A stretch of 64,000 nucleotides of DNA, from positions 62,001-126,000 of the forward strand of contig MKSW01000038.1 in NCBI GenBank assembly GCA_001897425.1. Reading direction: 5' to 3'. The stretch comes from Actinobacteria bacterium 69-20. Its GTDB lineage: Bacteria; Actinomycetota; Actinomycetes; Mycobacteriales; Nakamurellaceae. A model generated the notes under the pieces. It saw only the letters and a program-made list of their open reading frames with translations, was not told the DNA's origin and did not search any database. A program made the translations under genes and the position numbers. Below, in pieces: positions 45,637 to 53,312 of this stretch (the first letter of the stretch is position 1; each line of letters opens with the position of its first letter).

Positions 45637-47310
45637 ATGGGCCACCCCGAACTCGAGATCGCCTTCGTACAGGGCGCGATCTTCGACGGCGTGACGCCGC
45701 GCGCGGTGCGTACCGACGTCGGCGTAGCGGGCGGCCGGATCACCGCCCTCGGGTATGACGCCGTTCGCGCCGGAATCGGCGCAGGCACCCGTGTGATCGA
45801 CCTCGCGGACCGGTTGCTGCTGCCCGGTTTCAACGACGCGCACGTGCATCCCACCGAGGGCGGCGTCGAGCGCCTCGGCTGCGACCTCTCCGCTGCGCGC
45901 GATCGCGCCGGGTACCTGGACACCGTTCGAAGCTACGCGGACTCGCATCCCGGCGCGCCGTGGATCGTCGGCGGCGGCTGGGCGCAGGCCGCGTTCCTCG
46001 CGGCACGCCCCGACCGGCGCGACCTGGACGGCGTCTGCGCCGACCGGCCCGTGGTTCTCGCGAACCGCGACCACCATGCCGTCTGGGCCAACACCCGTGC
46101 GCTCGACGTCGCCGGAATCGACTCCGGCACACCGGATCCCGCCGACGGGCACATCGAACGGGAGGCCGACGGAACGCCGAGCGGTGTGCTGCACGAGGGG
46201 GCCCAGCAACTCCTCCTGCGGCTCGCCCCGCCGCCCTCGCTGGACGACCTCTACGCGGGCTTCCTCGAGGCGCAGCGCTACCTGCACAGCGTCGGGATCA
46301 CCGGATGGCAGGACGCGCTGATCGGCGACTACGGCAACCACAGCAGCCGCGAACTCGAGGTCTACCAGCGGGCGATCCGGCGCGGTGATCTCACGGCGCG
46401 GGTGAACGGCGCGCTGTGGTGGGACCGCGACCGCGGGAGCGAACAGATCGCCGACCTGGTGGCGCTGCGAGAGCGGTACCGACACGATCTCTTCCGCGCG
46501 ACGACGGTCAAGATCATGCAGGACGGTGTGCCGGAGAACCGCACCGCCGCGATGATCGACCCGTACCTCGAGCCCGAATCCGGGCTACCGGGCACACATC
46601 GTGGGCGGTCGTTCCTCGACCCGGCACGGCTCGCCGAGTACGTCACGGAACTCGACGCCGCAGACTTCCAGGTGCACTTCCACGCAATCGGGGATCGGGC
46701 CGTGCGAGAATGCCTCGACGCCGTCCAGGCCGCCCGTCGAACCAACGGAAACGGCGGCGCCACACACCATATCGCGCACCTGCAAGTCGTCCACCCCGAC
46801 GACGTGCCGCGCTTCGGCGCCCTGCGCGTGGCCGCCAACATCCAACCGCTGTGGGCCGCCTACGACCCCCAGATGACCGACCTCGACATCCCCCTGCTGG
46901 GCGCCGAACGCGCGGCGCAGCAGTACCCGTTCACGTCGCTGGCGGCACAGGGGGCCGACCTCTGCGCCGGATCGGACTGGCCGGTGACCTCGGCGGATCC
47001 GTGGGCCGGCATCCACGTCGCGGTGAACCGGCAGCACCCCGCCGGCACCGCCGACTGGCACCCCGACGTCTTCCTGCCGAACCAACGGCTGACCCTCGCC
47101 CAGGCGCTCGCGGCCTACACCTCCGGCTCCGCGCGCATCAACGGACGGCACCGCGAGACCGGGGCCATCCGCCTCGGATACGCGGCCGACCTCACCATCG
47201 CCGATCGCAACCCCTTCGACCTGCCGAGCGAGGAGATCGGCACCATCCGCACGGAGCAGACGTTCTTCGCCGGGCGGAGCGTGTACCGCCGCGAGACCGC
47301 CCGGGTATGA
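45637..47310 (+). CDS. Amidohydrolase family protein (YtcJ/NfdA-like)
   Basis: 557 residues, ATG with AGGAG upstream. Metal-dependent hydrolase of the amidohydrolase superfamily, YtcJ group (N-substituted formamide deformylase relatives). Motifs: RVIDLADRLLLPGFNDAHVHP (HxH metal pair), GWQDALIGDYG, TTVKIMQDGV (carboxylated Lys), HFHAIGDRAVRECLDAVQA, HIAHLQVVHPDDVPRF, and DLCAGSDWPVTSADPW (Asp). Variable-loop insertion ALGYDAVRAGIGAG at 40-53 is due to a repeat element read in sense. First gene of the LacI-controlled operon; substrate unknown, perhaps an N-acyl or formyl amide feeding the amino-acid importer and asparaginase behind it. Confidence 0.88.
   Translation: MGHPELEIAFVQGAIFDGVTPRAVRTDVGVAGGRITALGYDAVRAGIGAGTRVIDLADRLLLPGFNDAHVHPTEGGVERLGCDLSAARDRAGYLDTVRSYADSHPGAPWIVGGGWAQAAFLAARPDRRDLDGVCADRPVVLANRDHHAVWANTRALDVAGIDSGTPDPADGHIEREADGTPSGVLHEGAQQLLLRLAPPPSLDDLYAGFLEAQRYLHSVGITGWQDALIGDYGNHSSRELEVYQRAIRRGDLTARVNGALWWDRDRGSEQIADLVALRERYRHDLFRATTVKIMQDGVPENRTAAMIDPYLEPESGLPGTHRGRSFLDPARLAEYVTELDAADFQVHFHAIGDRAVRECLDAVQAARRTNGNGGATHHIAHLQVVHPDDVPRFGALRVAANIQPLWAAYDPQMTDLDIPLLGAERAAQQYPFTSLAAQGADLCAGSDWPVTSADPWAGIHVAVNRQHPAGTADWHPDVFLPNQRLTLAQALAAYTSGSARINGRHRETGAIRLGYAADLTIADRNPFDLPSEEIGTIRTEQTFFAGRSVYRRETARV
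45751..45782 (+). repeat. TATGACG-hairpin element, copy 12 (inside the amidohydrolase gene)
   Basis: Core TATGACGCCGTTC (45754-45766, one mismatch) followed by GCGCCG-GAAT-CGGCGC (45767-45782), a perfect hairpin. It is in sense, encoding YDAVRAGIGA, in the loop between the first strands and the metal-binding HVH, which is variable in length in the family. Confidence 0.8.
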
Positions 47311-47436
47311 CGGCGCAGCGCTTCCACCCTCACTCCGACCTACCGAGAACAGCCGAGGAACCGTCCATACCCCGCAGACCCACTCCACAATCCGCGCAAC
47401 AGCCCACCTGACAGCCCATTCGATAAGGAGCCCCAC

Positions 47437-48375
47437 GTGTACCGTCGCCGAATCCTGAGCATCACCGCCGTCTCCGCACTCACCGCCGCACTACTGGCCG
47501 GATGCGTCAACAATTCCGAGTCGGGCGGTGCCCCGACCTCGTCATCCTCGTCATCCTCGTCGTCCGGCTCCTCCAGTTCGGCACCCGCCGTCGACAAGGA
47601 CGCCGCGGCACTGGTGCCCGAGAAGATCAAGACCGCAGGGCATTTCGTGGTCGGCAGCGACCTGACGTATGCGCCCAATGAGTACAAGGACGCGAACGGC
47701 AACGCGATCGGTTGGGAGATCGACTTCCTCAACGCGGTCGCCGCGAAACTCGGTCTCACCGTCACCTACCAGGCCGCGACCTTCGACACGATCATCCCGG
47801 GCATCACCGGCGGGAAGTACGACATCGGCCTGTCGTCGTTCTTCGACACCGCCGAGCGGGAAAAGGTTGTCGACATGGTGAACTACTACACCGCCGGCAT
47901 CCAATGGGCCGCCAAGGCCGGGAAGACGATCGACCCGAACAGCGCCTGCGGGCTGACGATCGCCGCCCAGAACGGGACCACCGAGATCCTGGACGACCTG
48001 CCGGCCAAGACCAAGGCGTGCACCGACGCCGGGAAACCCGCCATCAAGGTGCTCGGCTACGACACGCAGGACGATGCCACGAACGCTGTCATCCTGGGTC
48101 GCGCCGACGGGCTGACCGCCGACGCCCCCGTCACCAACTACGCGATCAAGCAGACCGGCGGGAAACTGACGCAGGCCGGCCCGGAGTACGAGAAGTTCCT
48201 CTACGGCCTGCCGGTCGCGAAGAGCTCCGGCTCGCTGAAAGACGCGCTGCAGAAAGCGATCGTCGACATCCAGAAGGACGGCGAGTACGACGCCATCATG
48301 TCGAAATGGGGTGTCGAGTCGGGCAAGATCACCGACATCACGATCAACGGCGCCGGCTCTGGCGCAGGCAGCTGA
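47437..48375 (+). CDS. Polar amino-acid ABC transporter substrate-binding lipoprotein
   Basis: 312 residues, GTG start with AAGGAG 7 bp upstream. A lipoprotein signal peptide ends at LLAGC (Cys about 22), followed by a Ser-rich linker (SSSSSSSSGSSSS). The periplasmic-binding domain of the polar amino acid family (GlnH/HisJ-like) follows: VVGSDLTYAPNEYKDANGNAIGWEIDFLNAVAAKLG, ITGGKYDIGLSSFFDTAEREKVVDMVNYYTAG, AQNGTTEILDDL and VAKSSGSLKDALQKAIVDIQKDGEYDAIMSKWGV. Ligand unknown; with the L-asparaginase at the end of the operon, asparagine, glutamine or a related amide is plausible. 126 bp from the amidohydrolase stop. Confidence 0.93.
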   Translation: MYRRRILSITAVSALTAALLAGCVNNSESGGAPTSSSSSSSSSGSSSSAPAVDKDAAALVPEKIKTAGHFVVGSDLTYAPNEYKDANGNAIGWEIDFLNAVAAKLGLTVTYQAATFDTIIPGITGGKYDIGLSSFFDTAEREKVVDMVNYYTAGIQWAAKAGKTIDPNSACGLTIAAQNGTTEILDDLPAKTKACTDAGKPAIKVLGYDTQDDATNAVILGRADGLTADAPVTNYAIKQTGGKLTQAGPEYEKFLYGLPVAKSSGSLKDALQKAIVDIQKDGEYDAIMSKWGVESGKITDITINGAGSGAGS

Positions 48376-48376
48376 C

Positions 48377-49279
48377 ATGTCCGCTGTGAACGTCGATGCG
48401 GTGTCGCCCGCGCCGGTTGCCGGCGCGGGCGGGCCGCATCGGATCGACGCGATCCCGTTGCGGCATCCCGGCAGGTGGACCGCGGCCATCGTGCTCATCA
48501 TCGTCGTGGTGCTGTTCCTGTACGGAGCCGCGACGAACCCGGCCTACAGCTGGGACTACTACGCGAAATACATCTTCGACCAACGGATCTCGAAGGCTGC
48601 GACCGTCACGTTGGAGCTCACGGTGCTGTCCATGATCCTGGCGATCCTGGTCGGCGTGCTGATGGCGGTGATGCGGCTGTCGCCGAACGCCGTGCTGCGC
48701 GGCGTGTCCTGGACGTACCTGTGGATCTTCCGCGGTACCCCGGTCTACGTGCAGCTCGTGCTCTGGGGCCTGTTCGCCACGATCTACAAGTCGATCCGCG
48801 TCGGGATCCCGTTCGGGCCAACATTTTTCACCATCACGTCGGCCGACGCCATCTCGGTGTTCTGGCTGGCGGTGATCGGGCTCGGTCTGAACGAGGCCGC
48901 GTACATGGCCGAGATCGTCCGCGCCGGAATCATTTCCGTGAACCACGGTCAGATCGAGGCGGCCACCGCGCTCGGGCTCACCTGGTGGCAGACGATGCGG
49001 CACATCACCCTGCCGCAGGCGATGCGCATCATCATCCCGCCGACGGGCAACGAGGTGATCTCGATGCTGAAGACGACCTCACTGGTGACGGCGGTCCCGT
49101 TCACGATGGACCTCTACACGCGGTCGCGCGACATCTCCGCCGAGACGTTCACGCCCATCCCGTTGCTGCTCGTCGCCTCCACCTGGTACCTCGCCTTCAC
49201 GTCGGTGCTGATGGTCGGGCAGTACTTCCTGGAGAAACATTTCGCGAAGGGCCTACGCCGGGCGGGAGCACACGGATGA
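48377..49279 (+). CDS. Polar amino-acid ABC transporter permease
   Basis: 300 residues from ATG 48377 (the stop of the binding-protein gene overlaps nothing; 1 bp between). Membrane protein of the HisM/GlnP type: helices in the first 150 residues ([39 protein letters not shown]), the EAA motif [31 protein letters not shown] with following [28 protein letters not shown] (here [12 protein letters not shown]). One permease suffices, so a homodimer is expected. The stop overlaps the ATPase start by 4 bp. Confidence 0.92.
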   Translation: MSAVNVDAVSPAPVAGAGGPHRIDAIPLRHPGRWTAAIVLIIVVVLFLYGAATNPAYSWDYYAKYIFDQRISKAATVTLELTVLSMILAILVGVLMAVMRLSPNAVLRGVSWTYLWIFRGTPVYVQLVLWGLFATIYKSIRVGIPFGPTFFTITSADAISVFWLAVIGLGLNEAAYMAEIVRAGIISVNHGQIEAATALGLTWWQTMRHITLPQAMRIIIPPTGNEVISMLKTTSLVTAVPFTMDLYTRSRDISAETFTPIPLLLVASTWYLAFTSVLMVGQYFLEKHFAKGLRRAGAHG

Positions 49280-50100
49280 CGACCGATCCGACTCAGGGGC
49301 AGGCCGGTGATGCGGCCGCGGGCGGCGCCGGCGCTCGGGTCCCGGACATGGTCCTGGCCGAGGACGTCTGGAAGAACTACGGGAGTCTCGATGTGCTCAA
49401 AGGGATCTCGCTCCGCGTCGGGCGCGGCGAGGTGCTGTGCCTGATCGGTCCGTCGGGTTCGGGCAAGTCCACGTTCCTGCGGTGCATCAACCACCTGGAG
49501 AAGGTGAACGCGGGCCGGCTGTGGGTGGACGGCGAACTCATCGGCTACCGAGAGCGCGGCGGCGCCCTGCACGAGATGCCTCCGAAGGACGCGGCGCGGC
49601 AGCGCCGGAACATCGGCATGGTGTTCCAGCAGTTCAACCTATTTCCGCATATGACGGTGCTCGACAACATCACGTGCGCACCCGTTCTCACTGCCGGGGC
49701 CAAAAAACCGCAGGCGCAACAGCGCGCTCGGGAACTGCTGGACCGAGTCGGGTTGGCGGACAAGGCTTCTGCCTATCCGGAACAGTTGTCCGGCGGCCAG
49801 CAACAGCGGGTGGCGATCGCACGTGCGCTGGCCCTCTCGCCGAAGCTGATGCTGTTCGACGAGCCGACGTCGGCGCTGGACCCGGAGCTGGTGGGCGAGG
49901 TGCTCGACGTGATGCGGGATCTCGCCGACGCCGGGATGACGATGGTCGTCGTGACACACGAGATGGGCTTCGCGCGGGAGGTCGCGGATACGGTGGCATT
50001 CATGGACGGCGGGGTCGTCGTGGAAATGGGTGCGCCGGGCGACGTGATCGGGAACCCGCAACACGGACGCACCCGAGCCTTCCTGTCGAAGGTGTTGTAG
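49276..50100 (+). CDS. Polar amino-acid ABC transporter ATP-binding protein
   Basis: 274 residues from ATG 49276, which overlaps the permease stop. Walker [11 protein letters not shown]-loop [11 protein letters not shown], signature [15 protein letters not shown], Walker [16 protein letters not shown]-loop [15 protein letters not shown]. It is a GlnQ/HisP-type ATPase for polar amino acids; a 25-residue Gly/Ala-rich N-terminal extension precedes the core. It completes the importer within the LacI-controlled operon. The asparaginase gene follows after 16 bp. Confidence 0.95.
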   Translation: MTTDPTQGQAGDAAAGGAGARVPDMVLAEDVWKNYGSLDVLKGISLRVGRGEVLCLIGPSGSGKSTFLRCINHLEKVNAGRLWVDGELIGYRERGGALHEMPPKDAARQRRNIGMVFQQFNLFPHMTVLDNITCAPVLTAGAKKPQAQQRARELLDRVGLADKASAYPEQLSGGQQQRVAIARALALSPKLMLFDEPTSALDPELVGEVLDVMRDLADAGMTMVVVTHEMGFAREVADTVAFMDGGVVVEMGAPGDVIGNPQHGRTRAFLSKVL

Positions 50101-50116
50101 CGATGGAGGTCTCGGG

Positions 50117-51082
50117 ATGACGGTCGCGGTCGAGGTCGTTCGGTCCGGGCTGGTCGAGTCGGTCCATGAGGCGTCCGTCGTCGTCCTCGACTCGGCATCC
50201 GGGCCGGCGCACGTCTGGGGCAATGCGGGCGTCGTCGCCTTTGCCAGGTCGGCACTCAAGCCGCTGCAGGCCACCGCGATGGTCCGCGCGGGGCTACACC
50301 TGCGCGGGGCGGAGCTGGCGGTCGGCTGTTCCAGTCACGACGCGACCGAGGCCCACATCGCCGTCATATCAGGGATTCTCGCCGGTACTGGCATCGACGC
50401 CGGCTCGCTGCAATGCCCTCCCGCCCTGCCCGGCGCGGACGATGCGCGCGACCGCTACGTGCAGGGCGGCGGCCGGGCCGATGCCCTGCACCACGAGTGC
50501 TCCGGCAAACACTCGGCGATGCTCGCGACCTGCGTGGCGAACGACTGGCCGCTAGGCAGCTACCTCGCGCCGGATCACCCGCTGCAGGCGGCAATCCGCG
50601 ACTGCGTCGAGGACCTCACCGGAGATCGGATTCTGGCCACCGGCATCGACGGCTGTGGGGCACCCACCCATGCGGTCGGCCTCACCGGGCTGGCGCGAGC
50701 GTTCTCGCGACTGGCGTCCGCCGACCCCGACTCCGCCGACGGATGCGCCGCCGCGGCGATGCGTGCCCATCCCGTGCTGGTCGGCGGTGTGGGCCGGGAC
50801 GTCACGGAGGCGATGCGCACCACCCCCGGCCTGGTCGTCAAGGACGGCGCCGAAGGGATCTATGCCCTGGCCCTTCCGGACGGCCGCGCGGCCGCGTTCA
50901 AGATCCACGACGGCGGCCTTCGGGCGGCTCCGCCGCTGGTGCGCGCGATCCTCGCCTTCTGGGGCGTCGACACCGAGGCGCCGGCGGCGTGGGGCCGGCC
51001 GCCCGTGCTCGGCCGCGGCGCCCCCGTCGGCACGATCCGCCTCCGCGGCGACACCCTGCCGCCCGCAGACACCGTGTCCTGA
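50117..51082 (+). CDS. L-asparaginase (rhizobial/thermolabile type, PF06089)
   Basis: 321 residues, GGAGGT 8 bp before ATG. Family of the inducible rhizobial asparaginase rather than the E. coli AnsA/AnsB type: VVRSGLVESVHEASVVVLDS, FARSALKPLQATAMV (catalytic Ser/Lys region), ELAVGCSSHDATEAHIAVI, LHHECSGKHSAMLATC (Cys-Ser-x-Lys-His), GIDGCGAPTHAVGLTGLA, and KDGAEGIYALALPDGRAAAFKIHDGG. Converts asparagine to aspartate and ammonia. Last gene of the operon led by the amidohydrolase; the operon would import and deamidate an amide amino acid. A strong terminator follows. Confidence 0.9.
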   Translation: MTVAVEVVRSGLVESVHEASVVVLDSASGPAHVWGNAGVVAFARSALKPLQATAMVRAGLHLRGAELAVGCSSHDATEAHIAVISGILAGTGIDAGSLQCPPALPGADDARDRYVQGGGRADALHHECSGKHSAMLATCVANDWPLGSYLAPDHPLQAAIRDCVEDLTGDRILATGIDGCGAPTHAVGLTGLARAFSRLASADPDSADGCAAAAMRAHPVLVGGVGRDVTEAMRTTPGLVVKDGAEGIYALALPDGRAAAFKIHDGGLRAAPPLVRAILAFWGVDTEAPAAWGRPPVLGRGAPVGTIRLRGDTLPPADTVS

Positions 51083-51137
51083 CCGGCAGATTCCCCGACG
51101 GGCTGGCATCGAACGATCGGCCGCACCGGTCGGGCTG

Positions 51138-51176
51138 CCCGCTGACATGCCGAATGGGCATGCCAGCGGGGTTTCT
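51138..51176 (+). terminator. Rho-independent terminator after the asparaginase operon
   Basis: CCCGCTG-a-CATGCC (51138-51151), loop GAATG, GGCATG-c-CAGCGGG (51157-51170), then GTTTCTC. A strong 13-bp stem with a short T-rich run on the plus strand, 56 bp after the asparaginase stop. The T-run overlaps the antitoxin's stop codon, so the hairpin may also end the minus-strand toxin-antitoxin transcript. Confidence 0.85.
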
Positions 51177-51571
51177 CATTGCTGACTGTCCGGGGCGCCC
51201 TGCTCGGCGGCCTTGCTCGGATTGGGGAGACTGGCAAGGTCGAGGTCGACTTCCTGGCCGTGGATGCCGACCACGATCCGGGCAGTCTCGGCACCGGCAG
51301 CCGTGAGGTAGCCGAACAGCGTGGACAGCAACATGTCGTTGCGGTTTTCCAGCCGGGAGACGGTGCCTTGTCCGACTCCGAGCTTGGCGGCCATGTCCAT
51401 TTGGGTCAGGTCGCCGGCCTTGCGGATCATGGCCAGGCTCATGGCGTGCGCACGGTCCATCTCACGAATCTCGGCGCGGGCCTGTGCGATGTCGGCGGCG
51501 GTGTCCGGGTCGGCTAGTAGGCGCGTCAAGTGTTCATTGCCGTGTACGAATGCGGCTTGATCGTTCTTCAT
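51176..51571 (-). CDS. XRE-family antitoxin (HigA-like)
   Basis: 131 residues from ATG 51571. Helix-turn-helix of the Cro/C1 type at about 55-100 (MIRKAGDLTQMDMAAKLGVGQGTVSRLENRNDMLLSTLFGYLTAAG), preceded by a 50-residue helical arm rich in Ala/Glu/Asp that probably wraps the toxin. Its start overlaps the toxin stop by 4 bp (ATGA on the minus strand), so the pair is coupled with the toxin gene first, the order of higBA-type modules. Typical for a type II antitoxin in which the repressor is also the antitoxin. Confidence 0.85.
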   Translation of the reverse strand: MKNDQAAFVHGNEHLTRLLADPDTAADIAQARAEIREMDRAHAMSLAMIRKAGDLTQMDMAAKLGVGQGTVSRLENRNDMLLSTLFGYLTAAGAETARIVVGIHGQEVDLDLASLPNPSKAAEQGAPDSQQ

Positions 51572-51927
51572 GGCTTGTCCTTCATTTGCCGGTACCACCG
51601 GTCGATCGATGCGTCGGCGCGGGCACCGACACTGTCGTAGAACACGTCGCCCATCGTGGCTTTGTCGGCCGCGAACAGGGCCACGACTACAGTGTCCGGC
51701 TGCTCGGGCGGGAAGTAGCAGATGACCCGCACCGCCACGCCGGCAACGAACGGATGCGAGGTGCGCCAGACCGGGTAGCGGTGGGACTGGCGAACCCACT
51801 TCAACGATGCCGTCTCGTCACTCCGCTGCGGTGCGGCTGTCAGCGACTGCAACTCGGCCAAGGCCGCCAGCACCCAGCGCCGAACGGTGCGGGCGTGTTG
51901 GTCGCCGGCCTTCGCTTTGGCGTCCAA
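51568..51927 (-). CDS. Type II toxin of the RelE/HigB class (putative)
   Basis: 119 residues from a TTG start; upstream in-frame sequence is short and no ATG or GTG exists before the stop codon, so the true start is uncertain (an in-frame region PSDFGDWLDR precedes it). The central part (SLKWVRQSHRYPVWRTSHPFVAGVAVRVICYFPPEQPDTVVVALFAADKA) has the beta-sheet pattern with Arg/Lys/His of ParE/RelE-like ribonucleases acting on mRNA. Partner of the XRE gene that follows with a 4-bp overlap. Family assignment is by context and pattern, not by strong motifs. Confidence 0.68.
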   Translation of the reverse strand: MDAKAKAGDQHARTVRRWVLAALAELQSLTAAPQRSDETASLKWVRQSHRYPVWRTSHPFVAGVAVRVICYFPPEQPDTVVVALFAADKATMGDVFYDSVGARADASIDRWYRQMKDKP

Positions 51928-52090
51928 CCGGTCGAGCCAATCCCCGAAATCGCTCGGCTAGTCGATGATCACCCCTCAACTATGTCATGGAACACATATC
52001 GATTGCAACGCATATCTGCGAGGTTCGGCGCCACTACTCGGCGAGGGCCGGTTCGCGAGTGTCGGACGGGCTGGCTGGCACAGGCCCGAT

Positions 52091-52121
52091 CATCAGATGC
52101 CAATCGGTGTAGCATCTGATG
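52091..52121. promoter_or_regulatory. Inverted repeat upstream of vapB
   Basis: CATCAGATGC (52091-52100) and GCATCTGATG (52112-52121) form a perfect 10-bp inverted repeat with an 11-bp spacer ending 1 bp before the vapB ATG. VapB/VapBC complexes bind such palindromes in their own promoters, so this is the likely autoregulatory operator and it would block the ribosome-binding site. Confidence 0.82.
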
Positions 52122-52122
52122 C

Positions 52123-52368
52123 ATGCGAACGACACTCGACATCGACAGTTCGGTGCTGAAGCAGCTCAAGGACTATCAACGAGGCAGGGGTGAGTCTCTG
52201 GGTGCCCTTGCCTCCGAGTTGTTGGCCAAGGCGCTTGCCGAAGAAACTCAGCAGCCGAGACCGCTGCCGCTGGAATGGATTTCACGCCCGATGGGTGCCC
52301 GTACCGACCTGGAGGATCGCGATACCGTCGAACGACTCTCCGGCGCGCAGTACGGGTCTGCCCGATGA
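52123..52368 (+). CDS. vapB: VapB-type antitoxin
   Basis: 81 residues. N-terminal ribbon-helix-helix DNA-binding part (MRTTLDIDSSVLKQLKDYQRGRGESLGALASELLAKALA) and a C-terminal extended toxin-binding arm (PLPLEWISRPMGARTDLEDRDTVERLSG). This RHH type belongs to the mycobacterial VapB group. Start ATG directly follows the inverted repeat operator. The stop overlaps the toxin start by 4 bp (ATGA). It is located between the other toxin-antitoxin pair and the PASTA protein. Confidence 0.9.
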   Translation: MRTTLDIDSSVLKQLKDYQRGRGESLGALASELLAKALAEETQQPRPLPLEWISRPMGARTDLEDRDTVERLSGAQYGSAR

Positions 52369-52823
52369 GTGTGACCATCGACGCCAACATCCTGCTGTAC
52401 GCCTCCGACGAGCAAAGCCCCCGCCACGACGCGGCCGCCGCGTTGCTCGCGCAATTGGCCGCCGGACCCGGCCTGGTCTACCTGTTCTGGCCGGTGGCCA
52501 TGGCCTATCTTCGGATCGCCACCCACCCGAACATCTTCGATCAGCCGCTCGATCCAGCTGAGGCGCGACGGAACCTGAGTCAGTTCATCGGACGTGCGCA
52601 CGTGCGGTGTCCCGGAGAGGCAGAAGGGTTCTGGCAGGCGTATCAAGACCTCGTCGGCGCCGACACGATCCGTGGCAACCTGGTGACCGACTCGCACATC
52701 GCAGCGCTTATGCGCCAACACGGAGTGACCACGATCTTCACCGCGGACCGAGACTTCCGTCGCTTCACCGGAATCACCAGCCGGGATCCCTTTGCCGAGG
52801 CGACCGGTCCGGCCAGTCGATGA
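52365..52823 (+). CDS. vapC: VapC-type PIN-domain ribonuclease toxin
   Basis: 152 residues. PIN domain nuclease that cleaves specific RNAs (tRNA or 23S rRNA in characterised members). Catalytic acids are visible as Asp at TIDANILLYASDEQS (residue 6), Glu in RCPGEAEGFWQAYQDL, Asp in NLVTDSHIAALMRQHG and Asp in TIFTADRDFRRF. Family motif LVTDSHIAA is well kept, so the protein looks active. The longer in-frame upstream start is inside vapB and rejected. A copy of the repeat element begins at its stop codon. Confidence 0.93.
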   Translation: MSVTIDANILLYASDEQSPRHDAAAALLAQLAAGPGLVYLFWPVAMAYLRIATHPNIFDQPLDPAEARRNLSQFIGRAHVRCPGEAEGFWQAYQDLVGADTIRGNLVTDSHIAALMRQHGVTTIFTADRDFRRFTGITSRDPFAEATGPASR

Positions 52824-52844
52824 TCGCGCATCGACAGCGTCATG
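52816..52844 (-). repeat. TATGACG-hairpin element, copy 13 (degenerate core, perfect hairpin)
   Basis: Minus-strand core CATGACGCTGTCG (52832-52844, three mismatches) followed by GTCGATG-CGCGAT-CATCGAC (52816-52835), a perfect 7-bp stem that overlaps the vapC stop codon. Confidence 0.55.
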
Positions 52845-52883
52845 GGCGACCCACCGATTGCGATGCACCGGCCGGGCGCGGGG

Positions 52884-53240
52884 TCAGTGCCCGACGAGGG
52901 CAGGTTCCCGATCATGGCTGCGACTGCGCGAACCGGGCATATCGGCATCCGGCATGTTGAGCCAGTCCTCGAACTCACGCGGATTCGGCAGCGGGTGCCG
53001 CGGCTCGCGATTGCCGGACGGGCCGCCGCCGAACGCGACGCGCAGGGCGAGATCCGCGCCGTGGGCGACGGAGTCGCCGGCCGCCGGCGCCTGATCGATG
53101 ACCACTCCCCCGTTGCCGTTCACGGCCTGACCATCGGGGCCGACGGCCCGCGGCGTCAATCCAGCCGCCCGCGCCATATCGCGGGCTTCCTCCCAACCGA
53201 ACCCGACGAGGTCGGGGACGCTGATGCGGTGGCCGGCCAT
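52884..53240 (-). CDS. Short PASTA-domain protein
   Basis: 118 residues. A single PASTA domain occupies about 5-73 (ISVPDLVGFGWEEARDMARAAGLTPRAVGPDGQAVNGNGGVVIDQAPAAGDSVAHGADLALRV), with the usual PDLVG opening and ASxG/x-pattern close; the remainder is an Arg/Pro/Glu-rich tail. PASTA domains bind the unlinked peptidoglycan or beta-lactams in Ser/Thr kinases and PBPs, but here there is no signal peptide or membrane segment and no kinase. The protein would therefore be cytoplasmic; it could be a truncated or orphan module. It is monocistronic, minus strand, next to narK. Confidence 0.8.
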   Translation of the reverse strand: MAGHRISVPDLVGFGWEEARDMARAAGLTPRAVGPDGQAVNGNGGVVIDQAPAAGDSVAHGADLALRVAFGGGPSGNREPRHPLPNPREFEDWLNMPDADMPGSRSRSHDREPALVGH

Positions 53241-53312
53241 GACCCGATGGTAGGGCAGAACCGACGGCGCCGCCCCGGGGCCGAACAGGCTCCGGGGCGG
53301 CGCCGAAGCGGT

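Noticed and set aside
47300-47330. GGGTATGACGGCGCAGCGCTTCC at the amidohydrolase stop codon
   Set aside because: Only the first seven bases of the core match and the rest does not align; possibly a decayed copy, but not supported.
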